From the NCBI RefSeq assembly GCF_022921095.1, contig NZ_CP095053.1, forward strand, positions 3,142,501 to 3,206,500: 64,000 nt of DNA, written 5' to 3'. Below the pieces are notes generated by a model. The model was not told where the DNA came from and did not search any database. It was given only the letters and a program-made list of their open reading frames with translations. This stretch comes from Hymenobacter aerilatus. GTDB taxonomy: Bacteria > Bacteroidota > Bacteroidia > Cytophagales > Hymenobacteraceae. The position numbers and the translations under genes are program-made. This document shows, in pieces, positions 45,378 to 54,304 of the stretch (position 1 is the first letter of the stretch; every line of letters begins with the position of its first letter).

Positions 45378-45731
45378 ATGGCTACTGCTGTTTCGACCAA
45401 GCTTGCTCCCATCAGCCTCACTCCTCGCGCCCTGGAAGAGGTTCGTACTATTCTCCGCGATAAAAATGTGCCGACTGAGTATGGCCTGCGCGTGGGCGTG
45501 CAGGGCGGCGGCTGCTCGGGCTTAAGCTACCTGCTGGGCTTCGACAAAGCCAAGGATGCCGACGAAACCTTCGATCTGGATGGCGTGCTGCTCATCATGG
45601 ATAAAAAGCATGCCATGTATGTGATGGGTATGGAAGTCGACTTTCAGGACGGTTTGAACGCCCGCGGCTTTGTGTTTAACAACCCTCAGGCCAAGAGCAC
45701 TTGTGGCTGCGGCTCGTCGTTCTCGGCGTAA
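45378..45731 (+). CDS. Iron-sulfur cluster assembly accessory protein (IscA/SufA/ErpA family)
   Basis: 117 residues from ATG 45378; an in-frame TTG 30 bases upstream would overlap the promoter box. The three conserved cysteines are at C46 (in GGGCSGLSY), C109 and C111 (in STCGCGSSF), the ligands of A-type carriers. Such proteins accept Fe-S clusters from the scaffold and deliver them to target enzymes in the cytoplasm. No other isc or suf gene adjoins, so the exact member (ErpA, IscA or SufA) cannot be assigned. A strong terminator follows. Confidence 0.93.
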   Translation: MATAVSTKLAPISLTPRALEEVRTILRDKNVPTEYGLRVGVQGGGCSGLSYLLGFDKAKDADETFDLDGVLLIMDKKHAMYVMGMEVDFQDGLNARGFVFNNPQAKSTCGCGSSFSA

Positions 45732-45753
45732 CCGGTTGCCTTTTTATACTGCG

Positions 45754-45795
45754 GCCCCTCGTTACTACGTGTAACGAGGGGCTTTGCTTTTTCTA
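45754..45795 (+). terminator. Terminator after the IscA-like gene
   Basis: A perfect 12-bp stem, GCCCCTCGTTAC with GTAACGAGGGGC, and a 5-base loop, followed by TTTGCTTTTTC. Confidence 0.85.
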
Positions 45796-45850
45796 CCTAA
45801 GCCGGCAGCTTCGATAGTATTATGTACCGCATAGCTTCTTTGCTACTTGC

Positions 45851-46720
45851 TCAATACGTCTTTGTCATATCAGTGGGCACTACTACCACGTAGTCGGCTT
45901 TTTGGCGGTTGTCTTTGTCGAGCTTTTGCAACTGCTCCTGCGATACGGTGGAGATAGTCAGAATTTTTAGCTGCGGCTCTGCTTGGCGCAGGTACCACAC
46001 AATGCCATCGTGGTTATCGGAGTGGTAGCTGCCGTTGAAGTGCAACACTGTTTGGCCCGGCTGCCGGCTCTGCCGAATGAAATAAGCCATGGTAGCATCT
46101 TTGAGGGCCTGGGCCTGAATGATGTTCTGCACGCCCGCGCTGTGGGCCGCATCGCCTCCAAACATGGCCTGCATGTTCTTGTAGCCTGGCAGCTCAAAAT
46201 CGACGGTGATGGGTAGGGGCGCCAGCCAGGCTTTTTCGGCGGAGGGTAGAGCATCGAGGGCGGAAAGGCTACCTTTAGCCACCTGCGAGGCATAGCGGCG
46301 GGGCACATTGGTACCCACGATGCGCAACTTTTGCTGGCGAGCCAGTTGTAGTAGGGGCTTATAGTCGGTAGCGTAGTTAGGCCATGGGCGGCTGTCGGCC
46401 TCGAAGGCTTGGTCAGTTAGCTCGCCAGTGTTGTATTGTTGCACTAGCGGCTCTACGTCGCGCTCAAACATCTCGAAGCCCAGCACTAGCTGGCCTTGCT
46501 TGCGCTGGGCCAGGTCGCGGGCTACTTGCAACTCCAGCCAGTGCGCAATGGGGTCGTTGTGCTGTTCGCCAAACAGTACCACATCGGCTGTAGCCAGCTG
46601 TGCTAGCATTTTATCATAGTTGGCGGGCTTGCCGGCAGCCGTAAACAGACGGTAGGCGGGCTTGTCCTGGGCATGTACAGCCGGTGCAACGAGTAGCAAT
46701 AAGAAGAGTAAGAAGCGCAT
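45851..46720 (-). CDS. ChaN-family protein (haem-binding-like, DUF399)
   Basis: 289 residues with a signal peptide ending VHA-QD at residue 17 and no lipobox Cys. The ChaN signature is present: VVLFGEQHNDPIAHWLE near residue 47, then VLGFEMFERDVEPLVQQY, and PGQTVLHFNGSYHSDNHDGI near the end. ChaN of Campylobacter binds two haems and is tied to iron acquisition; a role here in haem or iron is inferred from that. It is exported to the periplasm. A -7 box lies immediately upstream. Confidence 0.88.
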   Translation of the reverse strand: MRFLLFLLLLVAPAVHAQDKPAYRLFTAAGKPANYDKMLAQLATADVVLFGEQHNDPIAHWLELQVARDLAQRKQGQLVLGFEMFERDVEPLVQQYNTGELTDQAFEADSRPWPNYATDYKPLLQLARQQKLRIVGTNVPRRYASQVAKGSLSALDALPSAEKAWLAPLPITVDFELPGYKNMQAMFGGDAAHSAGVQNIIQAQALKDATMAYFIRQSRQPGQTVLHFNGSYHSDNHDGIVWYLRQAEPQLKILTISTVSQEQLQKLDKDNRQKADYVVVVPTDMTKTY

Positions 46721-46724
46721 AACT

Positions 46725-46732
46725 CAAAGATA
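46725..46732 (-). promoter_or_regulatory. Candidate -7 box, nearly leaderless, for the ChaN gene
   Basis: TATCTTTG on the leftward strand ends four bases before the ATG at 46720, so RNA would begin almost at the start codon. Confidence 0.45.
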
Positions 46733-46754
46733 CGCCCTCCTCTGTATCCTCCAC

Positions 46755-46843
46755 GAAAACACTGCGTCCTCTGCGGGCTAAACCATAACAACGATTTAGC
46801 CCGCAGAGGACGCGGAGAGAAACGCAGGAAGCGCAGTGTTTCC
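46755..46843. repeat. Intergenic inverted repeat (CTGCGTCCTCTGCGGGCTAAA type)
   Basis: The inner arms 46762-46782 and 46795-46815 match with one or two mismatches over 21 bases; further out CGCAGTGTTT at 46831-46840 pairs with AAAACACTGCG at 46756-46766. The element lies between the ChaN and ABC permease genes. Similar words are common in unrelated genomes. Confidence 0.7.
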
Positions 46844-48225
46844 TACCCTTTATAGAACATCCACTTCGACAACTCGCGGTAGGTTATTTTCTTGCCGTAC
46901 ATCAGCACGCCTACCCGGTAGATGCGCGCCCCTACCCATACTGTACCAACGAAGCCCACCACCAGTAACAGCAGCGACAGGGCCAGCTGCCACGCCGGCA
47001 CCCCAAAGGGTAGGCGAATGACCATGGCAATAGGCGAGGTAAACGGAATCATGGACATCCAGAAAGCTACTGGTCCATCGGGATTGCGCAGAATCACGGA
47101 TACGCCGATGATGTAGCTCAAAATCAAGGGCATGGTGATAGGAAACATGAACTGCTGGGTGTCCGTCTGGTCGTCTACAGCCGCGCCGATGGCCCCAAAC
47201 AGCGCTCCATATAATAGGTAGCCGCCCAGGAAATACGCCACAAACCCAAACAGAATGGTACCAAGAGGCAGATCGGCCAGCACCTTGAAAACGCCCAGGC
47301 GCCCCGTTGTAGCCTGCTGCATGGCGGCTTGGCTATCGTCGGATGGTGCGGCTGCCGGGGTAGCAGTAGTGGCAGTGCTACCTGCGGTGGCCTGTGTGCT
47401 GGTGGCCGCTACCTCCGTTTTGGGCGGCGCAAACTTGTCCAGCACTATCGACCCTACCCCTACTGAGATACCCCACGAGAGCACGCCCCACAACAAGAAC
47501 TGCGTGAGACCCACGGCCGCAATGCCCACAATCTTGCCCATCATCAGCTGAAACGGCTTCACCGACGACAGCATTACCTCCATTATCCGGCTCGACTTTT
47601 CCTCTCCTACCCCACGCATGATCTGCACGCCGTAGATGAAGATGAACATGTAGATCAGCAGGGCTAGGGCGTAGGAAATACCCGAAGTGGCTAGCGCGTT
47701 GCTACTTTTCTCCTTGCCTTCTTCATCCAGATTGATGCTGGCTACATCTACTGAAGATCGGAGCGCATCCAGCTTTTCCTGCGACAAACCAGCCCCGCGC
47801 AGCTTTTCCTCGGCCAGTATTTTATCCAGCGCATCTTCCACGGCCTTTTGCTTGCGCAGGCTCACGTTCCCTTTGGCGTAGAGCTGAATGCCCGTGTTTT
47901 GCTCCGGCGTGATGGTAGCCGGCAGGTAGAGCAGCCCACCATCGTCCGATTTGCGGTATGCGCTCTTAGCTTGCTCCAGCGGCCCCTGCACCGGGATAAA
48001 CTGTAGCCGCGCCGTTGATTTCAGGCGGCTACCCAACTGGGCTGGGCTTTGGTCCAGTACCCGTACCACGTCAATTTCGTCGTTATCCGCCATAGCTACC
48101 TTGGCTATCAGAAAGCCAAAACCCGCAAACAACACCGGCACCAGCAGCGTCAGGATCAGAAAGCTCTTTTTACGGACGCGCGTTAGGTACTCGCGTTGCG
48201 CAACCAACCAAAATTTCGATTCCAT
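46843..48225 (-). CDS. ABC-2 type transporter permease (NatB-like)
   Basis: 460 residues. The N-terminal TM is in RKKSFLILTLLVPVLFAGFGFLIA. A large extracytoplasmic domain (about 45-190, with a QSPAQLGSRLKSTARLQFIP patch) precedes a second set of five TM helices from LALLIYMFIFIYGVQIMRG. The region IMEVMLSSVKPFQLMMGKI is typical of Na+-exporting NatB and of ABC2_membrane_3. An Ala/Thr/Ser-rich loop of about 40 residues (near 275-305) lies between TM helices. The ATPase gene is 15 bases upstream and belongs to the same operon. Transported substrate unknown. Confidence 0.9.
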   Translation of the reverse strand: MESKFWLVAQREYLTRVRKKSFLILTLLVPVLFAGFGFLIAKVAMADNDEIDVVRVLDQSPAQLGSRLKSTARLQFIPVQGPLEQAKSAYRKSDDGGLLYLPATITPEQNTGIQLYAKGNVSLRKQKAVEDALDKILAEEKLRGAGLSQEKLDALRSSVDVASINLDEEGKEKSSNALATSGISYALALLIYMFIFIYGVQIMRGVGEEKSSRIMEVMLSSVKPFQLMMGKIVGIAAVGLTQFLLWGVLSWGISVGVGSIVLDKFAPPKTEVAATSTQATAGSTATTATPAAAPSDDSQAAMQQATTGRLGVFKVLADLPLGTILFGFVAYFLGGYLLYGALFGAIGAAVDDQTDTQQFMFPITMPLILSYIIGVSVILRNPDGPVAFWMSMIPFTSPIAMVIRLPFGVPAWQLALSLLLLVVGFVGTVWVGARIYRVGVLMYGKKITYRELSKWMFYKG

Positions 48226-48240
48226 TCTATTGACAGTAAA

Positions 48241-49188
48241 TTAGTTGCTACTTTCTTCCAGTTCCACCAGCGTTTCGGGCATTGTTTCGCGCACCCGCCG
48301 GATAAAGATTTCGTTGATGCTCGGAATCTGCTCCCGGAAGGCGTGCACCTCCACGTTGCCGATGAGGTAGCGCAGCAAGTCGTTGGGGGTTGTGCCGGCG
48401 TGTAGTCGGATGCGGTCCTGGAAAAAGCCGTTTTCGCGCTCTTTGTGCTCCAGCACCTCAAAGTCGGGGTGCAGTACCATCAGGCGGCCCTTACCTTCCA
48501 CCACGTAGGTCTGGGTTTTGAACGCGTCGCGGATGTCCGTCACGGTACCGTCCAGCACCTTGCGCGAGCGGTTGATCAGGGCAATGCTATCACACATTTC
48601 TTCTACCGACTCCATGCGGTGGGTAGAGAAAATAATAGTGGCTCCACGCTGGCGCAGCTCTAAAATCTCGTCTTTAATTAGGTTAGCGTTGATAGGATCG
48701 AAGCCGGAGAAGGGCTCATCGAGGATGATTAGGCTGGGCTCGTGCAGCACCGTGGCAATGAACTGCACCTTTTGCTGCATGCCTTTGCTGAGGTCTTCCA
48801 CGTTTTTCTCGGCCCAGGGCTTGATGTCGAAGCGTGTGAGCCAGTTCTTGATACGCTGCGTAGCATCTGCCCGGCTCAGACCGCGCAGGCGGGCCAGGTA
48901 CAGCAGCTGCTCGCCTACCTTCATCTTCTTGTAGAGGCCGCGCTCCTCGGGTAGGTAGCCGATCTGGGCAATGTGCTCAGGGTTCAGCTTTTGACCGCGA
49001 AACCGTATTTCGCCCTCATCAGCGGCCGTAATCTGGGTGATGATGCGGATGAGCGAGGTTTTGCCGGCACCGTTGGGACCCAGCAATCCAAAGATGCTGC
49101 CTTCCGGAATGGCTAGGCTCACCCCGTCCAGTGCAGTATGCTGGGCGTAGGCCTTGCGTACGTTCAGCGCTTCGAGTATAGGTTGCAC
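48241..49188 (-). CDS. ABC transporter ATP-binding protein (NatA-like)
   Basis: 315 residues with Walker A GPNGAGKT at 37-44, signature LSKGMQQK, Walker B LIILDEPFSGFDP and a switch His in STHRMES. The C-terminal 80 residues form the extension (EGKGRLMVLHPDFEVLEHKER) seen in NatA-type ATPases. It pairs with the permease that follows 15 bases later, for export of a cation or small molecule. Upstream, 62 bases away, ends the membrane-protein gene of a sigma-factor pair, which may put this exporter under its control. Confidence 0.92.
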   Translation of the reverse strand: MQPILEALNVRKAYAQHTALDGVSLAIPEGSIFGLLGPNGAGKTSLIRIITQITAADEGEIRFRGQKLNPEHIAQIGYLPEERGLYKKMKVGEQLLYLARLRGLSRADATQRIKNWLTRFDIKPWAEKNVEDLSKGMQQKVQFIATVLHEPSLIILDEPFSGFDPINANLIKDEILELRQRGATIIFSTHRMESVEEMCDSIALINRSRKVLDGTVTDIRDAFKTQTYVVEGKGRLMVLHPDFEVLEHKERENGFFQDRIRLHAGTTPNDLLRYLIGNVEVHAFREQIPSINEIFIRRVRETMPETLVELEESSN

Positions 49189-49250
49189 AAATAGAAAGAG
49201 GAAAGGTTAACGCCGTAATATAGGAGGTTTGCTATTCAATCTGTTCTCTT

Positions 49251-49871
49251 TCAAGCATTCAACTCTCGCAAAGTAGCTTCTAAGTGGTCGAGGTGGCGGC
49301 CGTAGAGGTCCTGCAATACCTGGCGGACCACGCGGCGCACGAAATAGCCAACCACCACGGCTATTATACAGCTTATTCCTACCCCCACGAGTTGGATCAG
49401 TAATAATCGACCAGAATACTGGGTCAGCGCTTTGTATAACGCAAAGGAGAGTACAATACCGAAAGTGATACACAGCACCCACACGCTAGAGCGGTAGGAA
49501 GCTTGCAGTAGTTGCCGAAGACCTGCTACCCGCTGTGTTATGTGCGTGTGTATGGTGGCCCCTACCCCGCTTAGCTCTTGAATACCACTAAGCATGTGGC
49601 GGTGATATGACACCAGACTTACCAGACCGATCAGGATAAGCCACAGTAGCATGGTTCGTGTCTCGAGGCTCTTCACGTAGAAGAATCCGACGGTGCTACC
49701 CACTAGCAGCACCAAGGTGAACCCCAGCTCCCACCGGGCATTGCGCCGCATCCGGCCAATCGAGTTTTGCTTCGTTTTCATGAGCAGTTGTTCTAAGGTT
49801 TGTGCGTTATAAGAAGTGGAAATATCAGTGGCGGACTGTTGCCAGCGCCGGCGTAGCTCATCGAGTTCCAT
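49251..49871 (-). CDS. Hypothetical four-TM protein paired with a sigma factor
   Basis: 206 residues with a charged N-terminal helix (MELDELRRRWQQSATDISTSY) and four predicted TM helices (about 48-66, 72-88, 128-150 and 155-178). Its start codon overlaps the stop of the sigma-factor gene in an ATGA, a strong sign of translational coupling. I do not recognise a family; the arrangement suggests a membrane-bound partner, perhaps an anti-sigma factor, with the N-terminal cytoplasmic helix as the binding part. No FecR or zinc anti-sigma domain is visible. Confidence 0.75.
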   Translation of the reverse strand: MELDELRRRWQQSATDISTSYNAQTLEQLLMKTKQNSIGRMRRNARWELGFTLVLLVGSTVGFFYVKSLETRTMLLWLILIGLVSLVSYHRHMLSGIQELSGVGATIHTHITQRVAGLRQLLQASYRSSVWVLCITFGIVLSFALYKALTQYSGRLLLIQLVGVGISCIIAVVVGYFVRRVVRQVLQDLYGRHLDHLEATLRELNA

Positions 49872-50377
49872 CAGGCGGGTTGCGTTAAGAGTTGACGAAG
49901 TTTTTCCTGCACGCGGTGCATTTTCACGCGCACGTTGTTTTGCGTGATACCCAGAATATCAGCCATTTCCTCGTAGGTGCGTTCTTCTAGATAGAGCAGC
50001 ACAAACGCTTTGTCTACATCGGAAAGGCAGTTGATGGCCCGGTACAGCTGGTGCAGATCATCGGTATCGGGGCCATCGGCGGGGGGTAGGGGCACATTGG
50101 GTAGTTGGGCCGCGTCGAGGTGAGTGGAGGTAGGGCGGCGGGTGCGCTGGCGCAAGTCGCTGATGGCTACATTGAGTGCCACCCGGTACAGCCACGTGCT
50201 GAGCTTCACATCGGGCCGGGGCTGGTAGCGCGGCCACGCTTGCCACAATTGCGTCACTATTTCCTGGTACAAATCCTGCCGGTCGTCGGCATCGACGCAG
50301 TACAAGCGGCATACCCGCCGCAGGAGTGGCTGGTACTCGTTCAACAAAACCAGAAAGTCGGGCGGTGCGGCGAGCAT
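49871..50377 (-). CDS. RNA polymerase sigma factor, sigma-70 family (ECF type)
   Basis: 168 residues from ATG 50377; an in-frame TTG 39 bases earlier is less likely. Region 2 covers about 15-80 (LRRVCRLYCVDADDRQDLYQEIVTQLW), and region 4 covers about 110-160 (INCLSDVDKAFVLLYLEERTYEEMADILGITQNNVRVKMHRVQEKL). Its stop overlaps the start of a membrane-protein gene, and an ABC exporter follows, a plausible regulon. The signal it answers is unknown. Confidence 0.9.
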   Translation of the reverse strand: MLAAPPDFLVLLNEYQPLLRRVCRLYCVDADDRQDLYQEIVTQLWQAWPRYQPRPDVKLSTWLYRVALNVAISDLRQRTRRPTSTHLDAAQLPNVPLPPADGPDTDDLHQLYRAINCLSDVDKAFVLLYLEERTYEEMADILGITQNNVRVKMHRVQEKLRQLLTQPA

Positions 50378-50468
50378 AACAGACGATTTACAGCATTTAT
50401 CGTCAGGCTCTAGCAATCATTACAGGTGTGTGTAAAAATATTTTGTAGATAAAGCCAACCAAGCGTCC

Positions 50469-50484
50469 CAGGGCTTCAGCCCTG
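50469..50484. repeat. Short palindrome CAGGGCTTCAGCCCTG
   Basis: A perfect 6-bp stem with a 4-base loop in the gap between the leftward sigma gene and the 3' end of dnaJ. Similar GGGCTTCAGCCC elements recur in Bacteroidetes intergenic regions. Confidence 0.5.
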
Positions 50485-50505
50485 AGACACAGAATGTATT
50501 AAACA

Positions 50506-50543
50506 CAAAAAAGCCTGCTTCCCTCGAAAGGAAAGCAGGCTTT
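50506..50543 (-). terminator. Terminator of the dnaJ transcript
   Basis: An 11-bp stem (AAAGCCTGCTT with AAGCAGGCTTT) gives a leftward RNA ending in six U. It lies about 54 bases beyond the dnaJ stop codon. Confidence 0.85.
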
Positions 50544-50596
50544 GCAATCGTCCACAAAATCCGTGTAATCCGCAAAATCCGGCTTAATCCGTGATT

Positions 50597-51736
50597 TTAC
50601 TGGAAGTACTCCTTCACTTTCTCGAAGAAGCCTTTCTCGTTTTTACCAGGATTGGGCGTGAAATTTTGCGCGTTGCGCAGCTTTTCGAGCAGCTCGCGCT
50701 CCTCGCCGTTCACGTTCTTAGGCGTCCACACATTCAGATGAATCAGCTGGTCACCGCGGCCATAGCCGTTGATGTCCTTGATGCCTTTGCCGCGCAGGCG
50801 CAAGATTTTGCCCGGCTGTGTGCCTGGCTCTACCTTGATTTTCACCTTGCCTTCAATGGTCGGCACTTCCAGGTTAGCACCCAGAGCAGCATCCACGAAG
50901 GAAATGTACTGCTCAAACATGATGTTGTTGCCATCGCGCTTCAGCAGCTCGTGCGGCTCCTCCTCAATCTGAATCAGCAGGTCGCCGGGCACGCCCCCGC
51001 GCTCGGGGAAGTTGCCTTTGCCGCCCATGGAGAGCTGCATGCCCTCGGCCACACCTGCCGGAATGTTGATCGGAATAATTTCCTCCTGCAACTGGCGGCC
51101 TTCGCCGTGGCACACGTCGCACTTGCTGGTTACCACCTTGCCCTCGCCGTGGCAGGTAGGGCAGGTAGAGGCACTTACCATCTGACCCAGCATAGTATTT
51201 ACTACCCGCTTCACTTGGCCTTCGCCGTGACAGGTAGAGCACTCACGCAGGTCGGTGCCGTTTTTGGCGCCGGTGCCCGAGCAGGTGTTGCAGGCCGTGT
51301 AGCGCTTCACCTTAATTTTCTTCTCGACGCCATTGGCCACTTCTTCTAGGTCCAGTTTCAGCTTAATGCGCAGGTTGGAGCCTTTCTTCACGCGCCGGCC
51401 GCCGCCGCGCTGGCCGCCCCCGAAGAAACCCTCGAAGCCACCACCGCCGAAAATATCGCCGAACTGGGAGAAGATATCCTCCATGTTGGGGCCACCACCG
51501 CTGGCGCCGCCTACCCCCTGGTGCCCAAACCGGTCGTAGCGGGCACGCTTGTCTTGGTCCGACAGCACCTCGTAGGCCTCGGCCGCTTCCTTAAACTTGT
51601 CCTCGGCCGATGGGTCATCGGGGTTTTTATCGGGGTGATACTTGATGGCTACCTTGCGGTAGGCCTTCTTAATCTCGTCCCCCGACGCCGTTTTTGCGAC
51701 GCCCAGTATTTCGTAAAAATCTCGCTTGGTTGCCAT
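50597..51736 (-). CDS. dnaJ: DnaJ, Hsp40 co-chaperone
   Basis: 379 residues. The J domain at 1-70 contains HPD at 34-36; a Gly/Phe-rich linker follows ([28 protein letters not shown]), then the zinc-binding domain with four CxxCxGxG motifs ([24 protein letters not shown] and CDVCHGEG, about 150-215) and the C-terminal substrate-binding domains. It is a type A DnaJ that delivers substrates to DnaK and stimulates its ATPase. grpE lies 107 bases upstream on the same strand, the usual chaperone pair, although dnaK is not nearby. Confidence 0.97.
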   Translation of the reverse strand: MATKRDFYEILGVAKTASGDEIKKAYRKVAIKYHPDKNPDDPSAEDKFKEAAEAYEVLSDQDKRARYDRFGHQGVGGASGGGPNMEDIFSQFGDIFGGGGFEGFFGGGQRGGGRRVKKGSNLRIKLKLDLEEVANGVEKKIKVKRYTACNTCSGTGAKNGTDLRECSTCHGEGQVKRVVNTMLGQMVSASTCPTCHGEGKVVTSKCDVCHGEGRQLQEEIIPINIPAGVAEGMQLSMGGKGNFPERGGVPGDLLIQIEEEPHELLKRDGNNIMFEQYISFVDAALGANLEVPTIEGKVKIKVEPGTQPGKILRLRGKGIKDINGYGRGDQLIHLNVWTPKNVNGEERELLEKLRNAQNFTPNPGKNEKGFFEKVKEYFQ

Positions 51737-51843
51737 AGTTCGTTCACTGACCGGGGCGGACTACGCGCCGGTTTGTTGCCGCAACAGCCACGGACCGCCC
51801 GAAAGTTCTCCGGTGCCCGTGGCCGCCTGCAGATGCTCTGCAA

Positions 51844-52383
51844 TTATTGACCCAGTACTACTTTGGCGTGGCGCAATACCTTGTCGCCCAAGTAGTAACC
51901 TTTCTCTACCTCGTCCACTACCTTGCCTTTCAGCTCCTCGCTGGGGGCCGGAATTTGCGTGATGGCCTCATGCAAATCGGGGTCGAACGCACCGCCTTTG
52001 GTTTCCATTGGTGTCAGGCCCTTCTGTTGCAGGGTTTTCACCAGCTTGTTGTAGATGATGTCGATGCTCTCGCGCACGGCGTTTACATCGTCAGAATCTT
52101 TGGTATAGCTGCTGGCCCGCTCAAAGTCGTCGATTACGGGCAACAGCGCCACCATTAGTTCTTGGCTGGCCGTTTTGAACAGTTCTTGGCGCTCTTTAGC
52201 CGTGCGGCGCTTGTAGTTATCAAACTCGGCGGCCAAGCGCAGGTACTTATCTTTCAGTTCTGCCAGTTCCGTATCAGTTTTTGGTGCCTCATCAACGGGA
52301 GCCGTTTCTGCCGTTTCGCCAGCTGTGGTGGCTTGATCAGCCGTCAAGTTGTCGTCTTGGGGTTGTTGCTTATCGTCAGCCAT
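51844..52383 (-). CDS. grpE: GrpE, DnaK nucleotide exchange factor
   Basis: 179 residues from ATG 52383, preferred to a GTG 33 bases earlier. An acidic, disordered head (about 1-40) is followed by the long coiled helix (AELKDKYLRLAAEFDNYKRRTAKERQELFK) and the C-terminal beta wing (GGAFDPDLHEAITQIPAPSEELKGKVVDEVEKGYYLGDKVLRHAKVVLGQ). It forms a dimer that opens DnaK for ADP release. It is in tandem with dnaJ. No CIRCE element is visible upstream. Confidence 0.96.
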   Translation of the reverse strand: MADDKQQPQDDNLTADQATTAGETAETAPVDEAPKTDTELAELKDKYLRLAAEFDNYKRRTAKERQELFKTASQELMVALLPVIDDFERASSYTKDSDDVNAVRESIDIIYNKLVKTLQQKGLTPMETKGGAFDPDLHEAITQIPAPSEELKGKVVDEVEKGYYLGDKVLRHAKVVLGQ

Positions 52384-52559
52384 AGAATGGAATAGTCTTC
52401 GGAAGGGGTTTTTCACTCAGTTTTAGCCAGTTGGCAAGCACTCGGGCGCAAGGAGTTTGCCAAAGCGGATTTGGCTGTCAGTTTGGCACAGATTGTTACT
52501 GATATTGATTACGGAAGTAATTTGTCTACTCAAAATACACCTCATTAAAATCTTATCGA

Positions 52560-53195
52560 ATGATACTCCCAACTGCTACCCCTTTAAGTGTTGTTTATGT
52601 TTTAACTAATCCTGCAATGCCAGGCATCGTCAAAATTGGCCGAACTAGTCAGGATGATGCTAAAACTCGTATTGATCAGCTTTATAGCACCGGAGTTCCA
52701 GTTCCTTTTACAATCGAATTTGTATGCAAAGTTTCAAATTCAGAAGAGGTGGAAAAAGCACTACACTTAGCTTTTGCCCCGCACCGTGTCAATCCTAAAC
52801 GAGAATTTTTTAGCATAGATCCGGCACAAGCAATTGCTATATTGAAGCTTTTGCATGTGCCAGACGCTACAAAAGAAATAGAAGATCAACCTTCTATACT
52901 TGATAAATCAGAAGTCGAGGCCGGAATTCAATTCAATATAAAGAGACCTAATCTCAATTTTGTAGAGATGCAAATTCCTATTGGCTCTTATTTAACATCT
53001 AAATCAGGCAATGCTACAGTATTAGTAATCAATGATCGTAAGGTCAGTTACGATGGAGAAGAAATGTCATTAACAGCTGCAACTAGGAAAGCATTAGATA
53101 TATCATATAGCGTAGCTCCATGTCCTCATTGGTATTTTGAAGGCCAGTGCTTGAGTATTTTATATGACAAAGCTTATGCTGATGGCGTTGAATAG
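52560..53195 (+). CDS. GIY-YIG nuclease family protein (T5orf172/MUG113 type), AT-rich
   Basis: 211 residues. The N-terminal part (about 9-95) carries VYVLTNPAMPGIVKIGRTS, then R/IDQLYSTGVPVPFTIEFVCKV and LHLAFAPHRVNPKREFF, the pattern of the GIY-YIG subfamily that includes MUG113 and T5orf172. The C-terminal part (about 125-211) resembles the RAMA or DUF4357 type of domain found with restriction enzymes, for example GNATVLVINDRKVSYDGEEMSLTAATRKAL and HWYFEGQCLSILYD; that match is by eye. The gene is strikingly AT-rich beside its neighbours, which suggests recent transfer. Rightward and alone between grpE and obgE. A nuclease role is inferred. Confidence 0.8.
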   Translation: MILPTATPLSVVYVLTNPAMPGIVKIGRTSQDDAKTRIDQLYSTGVPVPFTIEFVCKVSNSEEVEKALHLAFAPHRVNPKREFFSIDPAQAIAILKLLHVPDATKEIEDQPSILDKSEVEAGIQFNIKRPNLNFVEMQIPIGSYLTSKSGNATVLVINDRKVSYDGEEMSLTAATRKALDISYSVAPCPHWYFEGQCLSILYDKAYADGVE

Positions 53196-53223
53196 ATGAC
53201 TACCAACACGCATGGGCTAAACC

Positions 53224-54222
53224 CTACCCCTTAGCATGCAGCGCCTGCCAAATCATATCCTTCAGCTTCTGAATATTCTTATTCGTTAGGCTGGAAATAA
53301 ACACTGTAGGCAAATCTGTGGGTAGGGTCTGGCGGATTTCCTCTTCCAGCTCGTCATCCAGCATATCGGACTTGGTGATGGCCAGCAGGCGCTTTTTGTC
53401 TAGCAATTCGGGGTTGAACTGCTCCAACTCGCCCAGCAACACCTGGTATTCGGCGGCAATGTCGGGGCTGTCGCAGCTGATCATGAACAGCAGGGTAGCG
53501 TTGCGCTCAATGTGGCGCAGAAAGCGCGTGCCCAGGCCTTTGCCCTCGGCGGCGCCCTCAATGATGCCCGGAATATCGGCCATCACGAAGGACTGGTAGT
53601 CGCGGTAGGCCACTACACCCAAGTTGGGCACAAGGGTCGTAAAGGCGTAATCAGCAATTTTGGGGCGCGCGGCTGACACTACGGAGAGCAAAGTGCTCTT
53701 ACCGGCGTTGGGTAGACCTACCAGGCCCACATCGGCCAGCAGTTTCAGCTCCAGAATAATCCACTCGTCGATGCCTGGCTCGCCGGGTTGGGCGTAGGTA
53801 GGCGCCTGGTTGGTGGCCGATTTGAAGTGGTCGTTGCCGAGGCCGCCGCGGCCGCCAGGCGTCAGGATCAGGCGCTGGCCGTGCTCGGTGATTTCCAGGC
53901 GTTTCTCGCCAGTTTCGGCGTCGCGGGCCACCGTACCCAGGGGCACTTGAATCACAATATCCTCGCCCTGGGCGCCGGTGCGCAGGTTTTCGCCGCCGTT
54001 TTCGCCGGGTTTGGCAATCAGGTGCTTCTGGTACTGCAAGTGCAGCAGCGTCCAGAGTTGGGAGCTGCCCTCTAAGATGATGTGGCCGCCCCGGCCACCA
54101 TCGCCACCATCGGGGCCGCCGTTGGGTAGGCCCTTGGCCCGGAAGAAGTGGTGGGAGCCGGCCCCTCCCCTACCCGAGCGGCAGTTGATTTTGACGTAGT
54201 CGATGAAGTTATTGGAAGCCAC
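53224..54222 (-). CDS. obgE: Obg GTPase
   Basis: 332 residues. The Gly-rich Obg fold (about 1-158) is full of glycine runs ([25 protein letters not shown]). The G domain follows with G1 GLPNAGKS, G3 DIPGII and G4 TKSD, and it lacks the extra C-terminal domain of some family members. Obg binds the large ribosomal subunit and links ribosome assembly to stress and growth control. Start ATG 54222 is at the usual place. Leftward; an AT-rich repeat stretch precedes it. Confidence 0.96.
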   Translation of the reverse strand: MASNNFIDYVKINCRSGRGGAGSHHFFRAKGLPNGGPDGGDGGRGGHIILEGSSQLWTLLHLQYQKHLIAKPGENGGENLRTGAQGEDIVIQVPLGTVARDAETGEKRLEITEHGQRLILTPGGRGGLGNDHFKSATNQAPTYAQPGEPGIDEWIILELKLLADVGLVGLPNAGKSTLLSVVSAARPKIADYAFTTLVPNLGVVAYRDYQSFVMADIPGIIEGAAEGKGLGTRFLRHIERNATLLFMISCDSPDIAAEYQVLLGELEQFNPELLDKKRLLAITKSDMLDDELEEEIRQTLPTDLPTVFISSLTNKNIQKLKDMIWQALHAKG

Positions 54223-54228
54223 AGGTTT

Positions 54229-54264
54229 TTAATTAAAAATTAAGAATTAGGAATTAAAAATTGA
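54229..54264. repeat. AT-rich repeated words AATTAAAAATT
   Basis: AATTAAAAATT occurs twice, separated by AAGAATTAGG, just upstream of obgE. Such tandem, partly palindromic A/T words are frequent in Bacteroidetes intergenic DNA; a function as promoter UP-like region is possible but unsupported. Confidence 0.5.
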
Positions 54265-54304
54265 TTTCACTTTTCCTTCCTGACTCTTAGTAGGTGTAAA
54301 AAGA

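Noticed and set aside
53788-54075. Open + frame inside obgE
   Set aside because: Antisense to the glycine-rich Obg domain; the long frame follows from GGC/GCC-rich codons.
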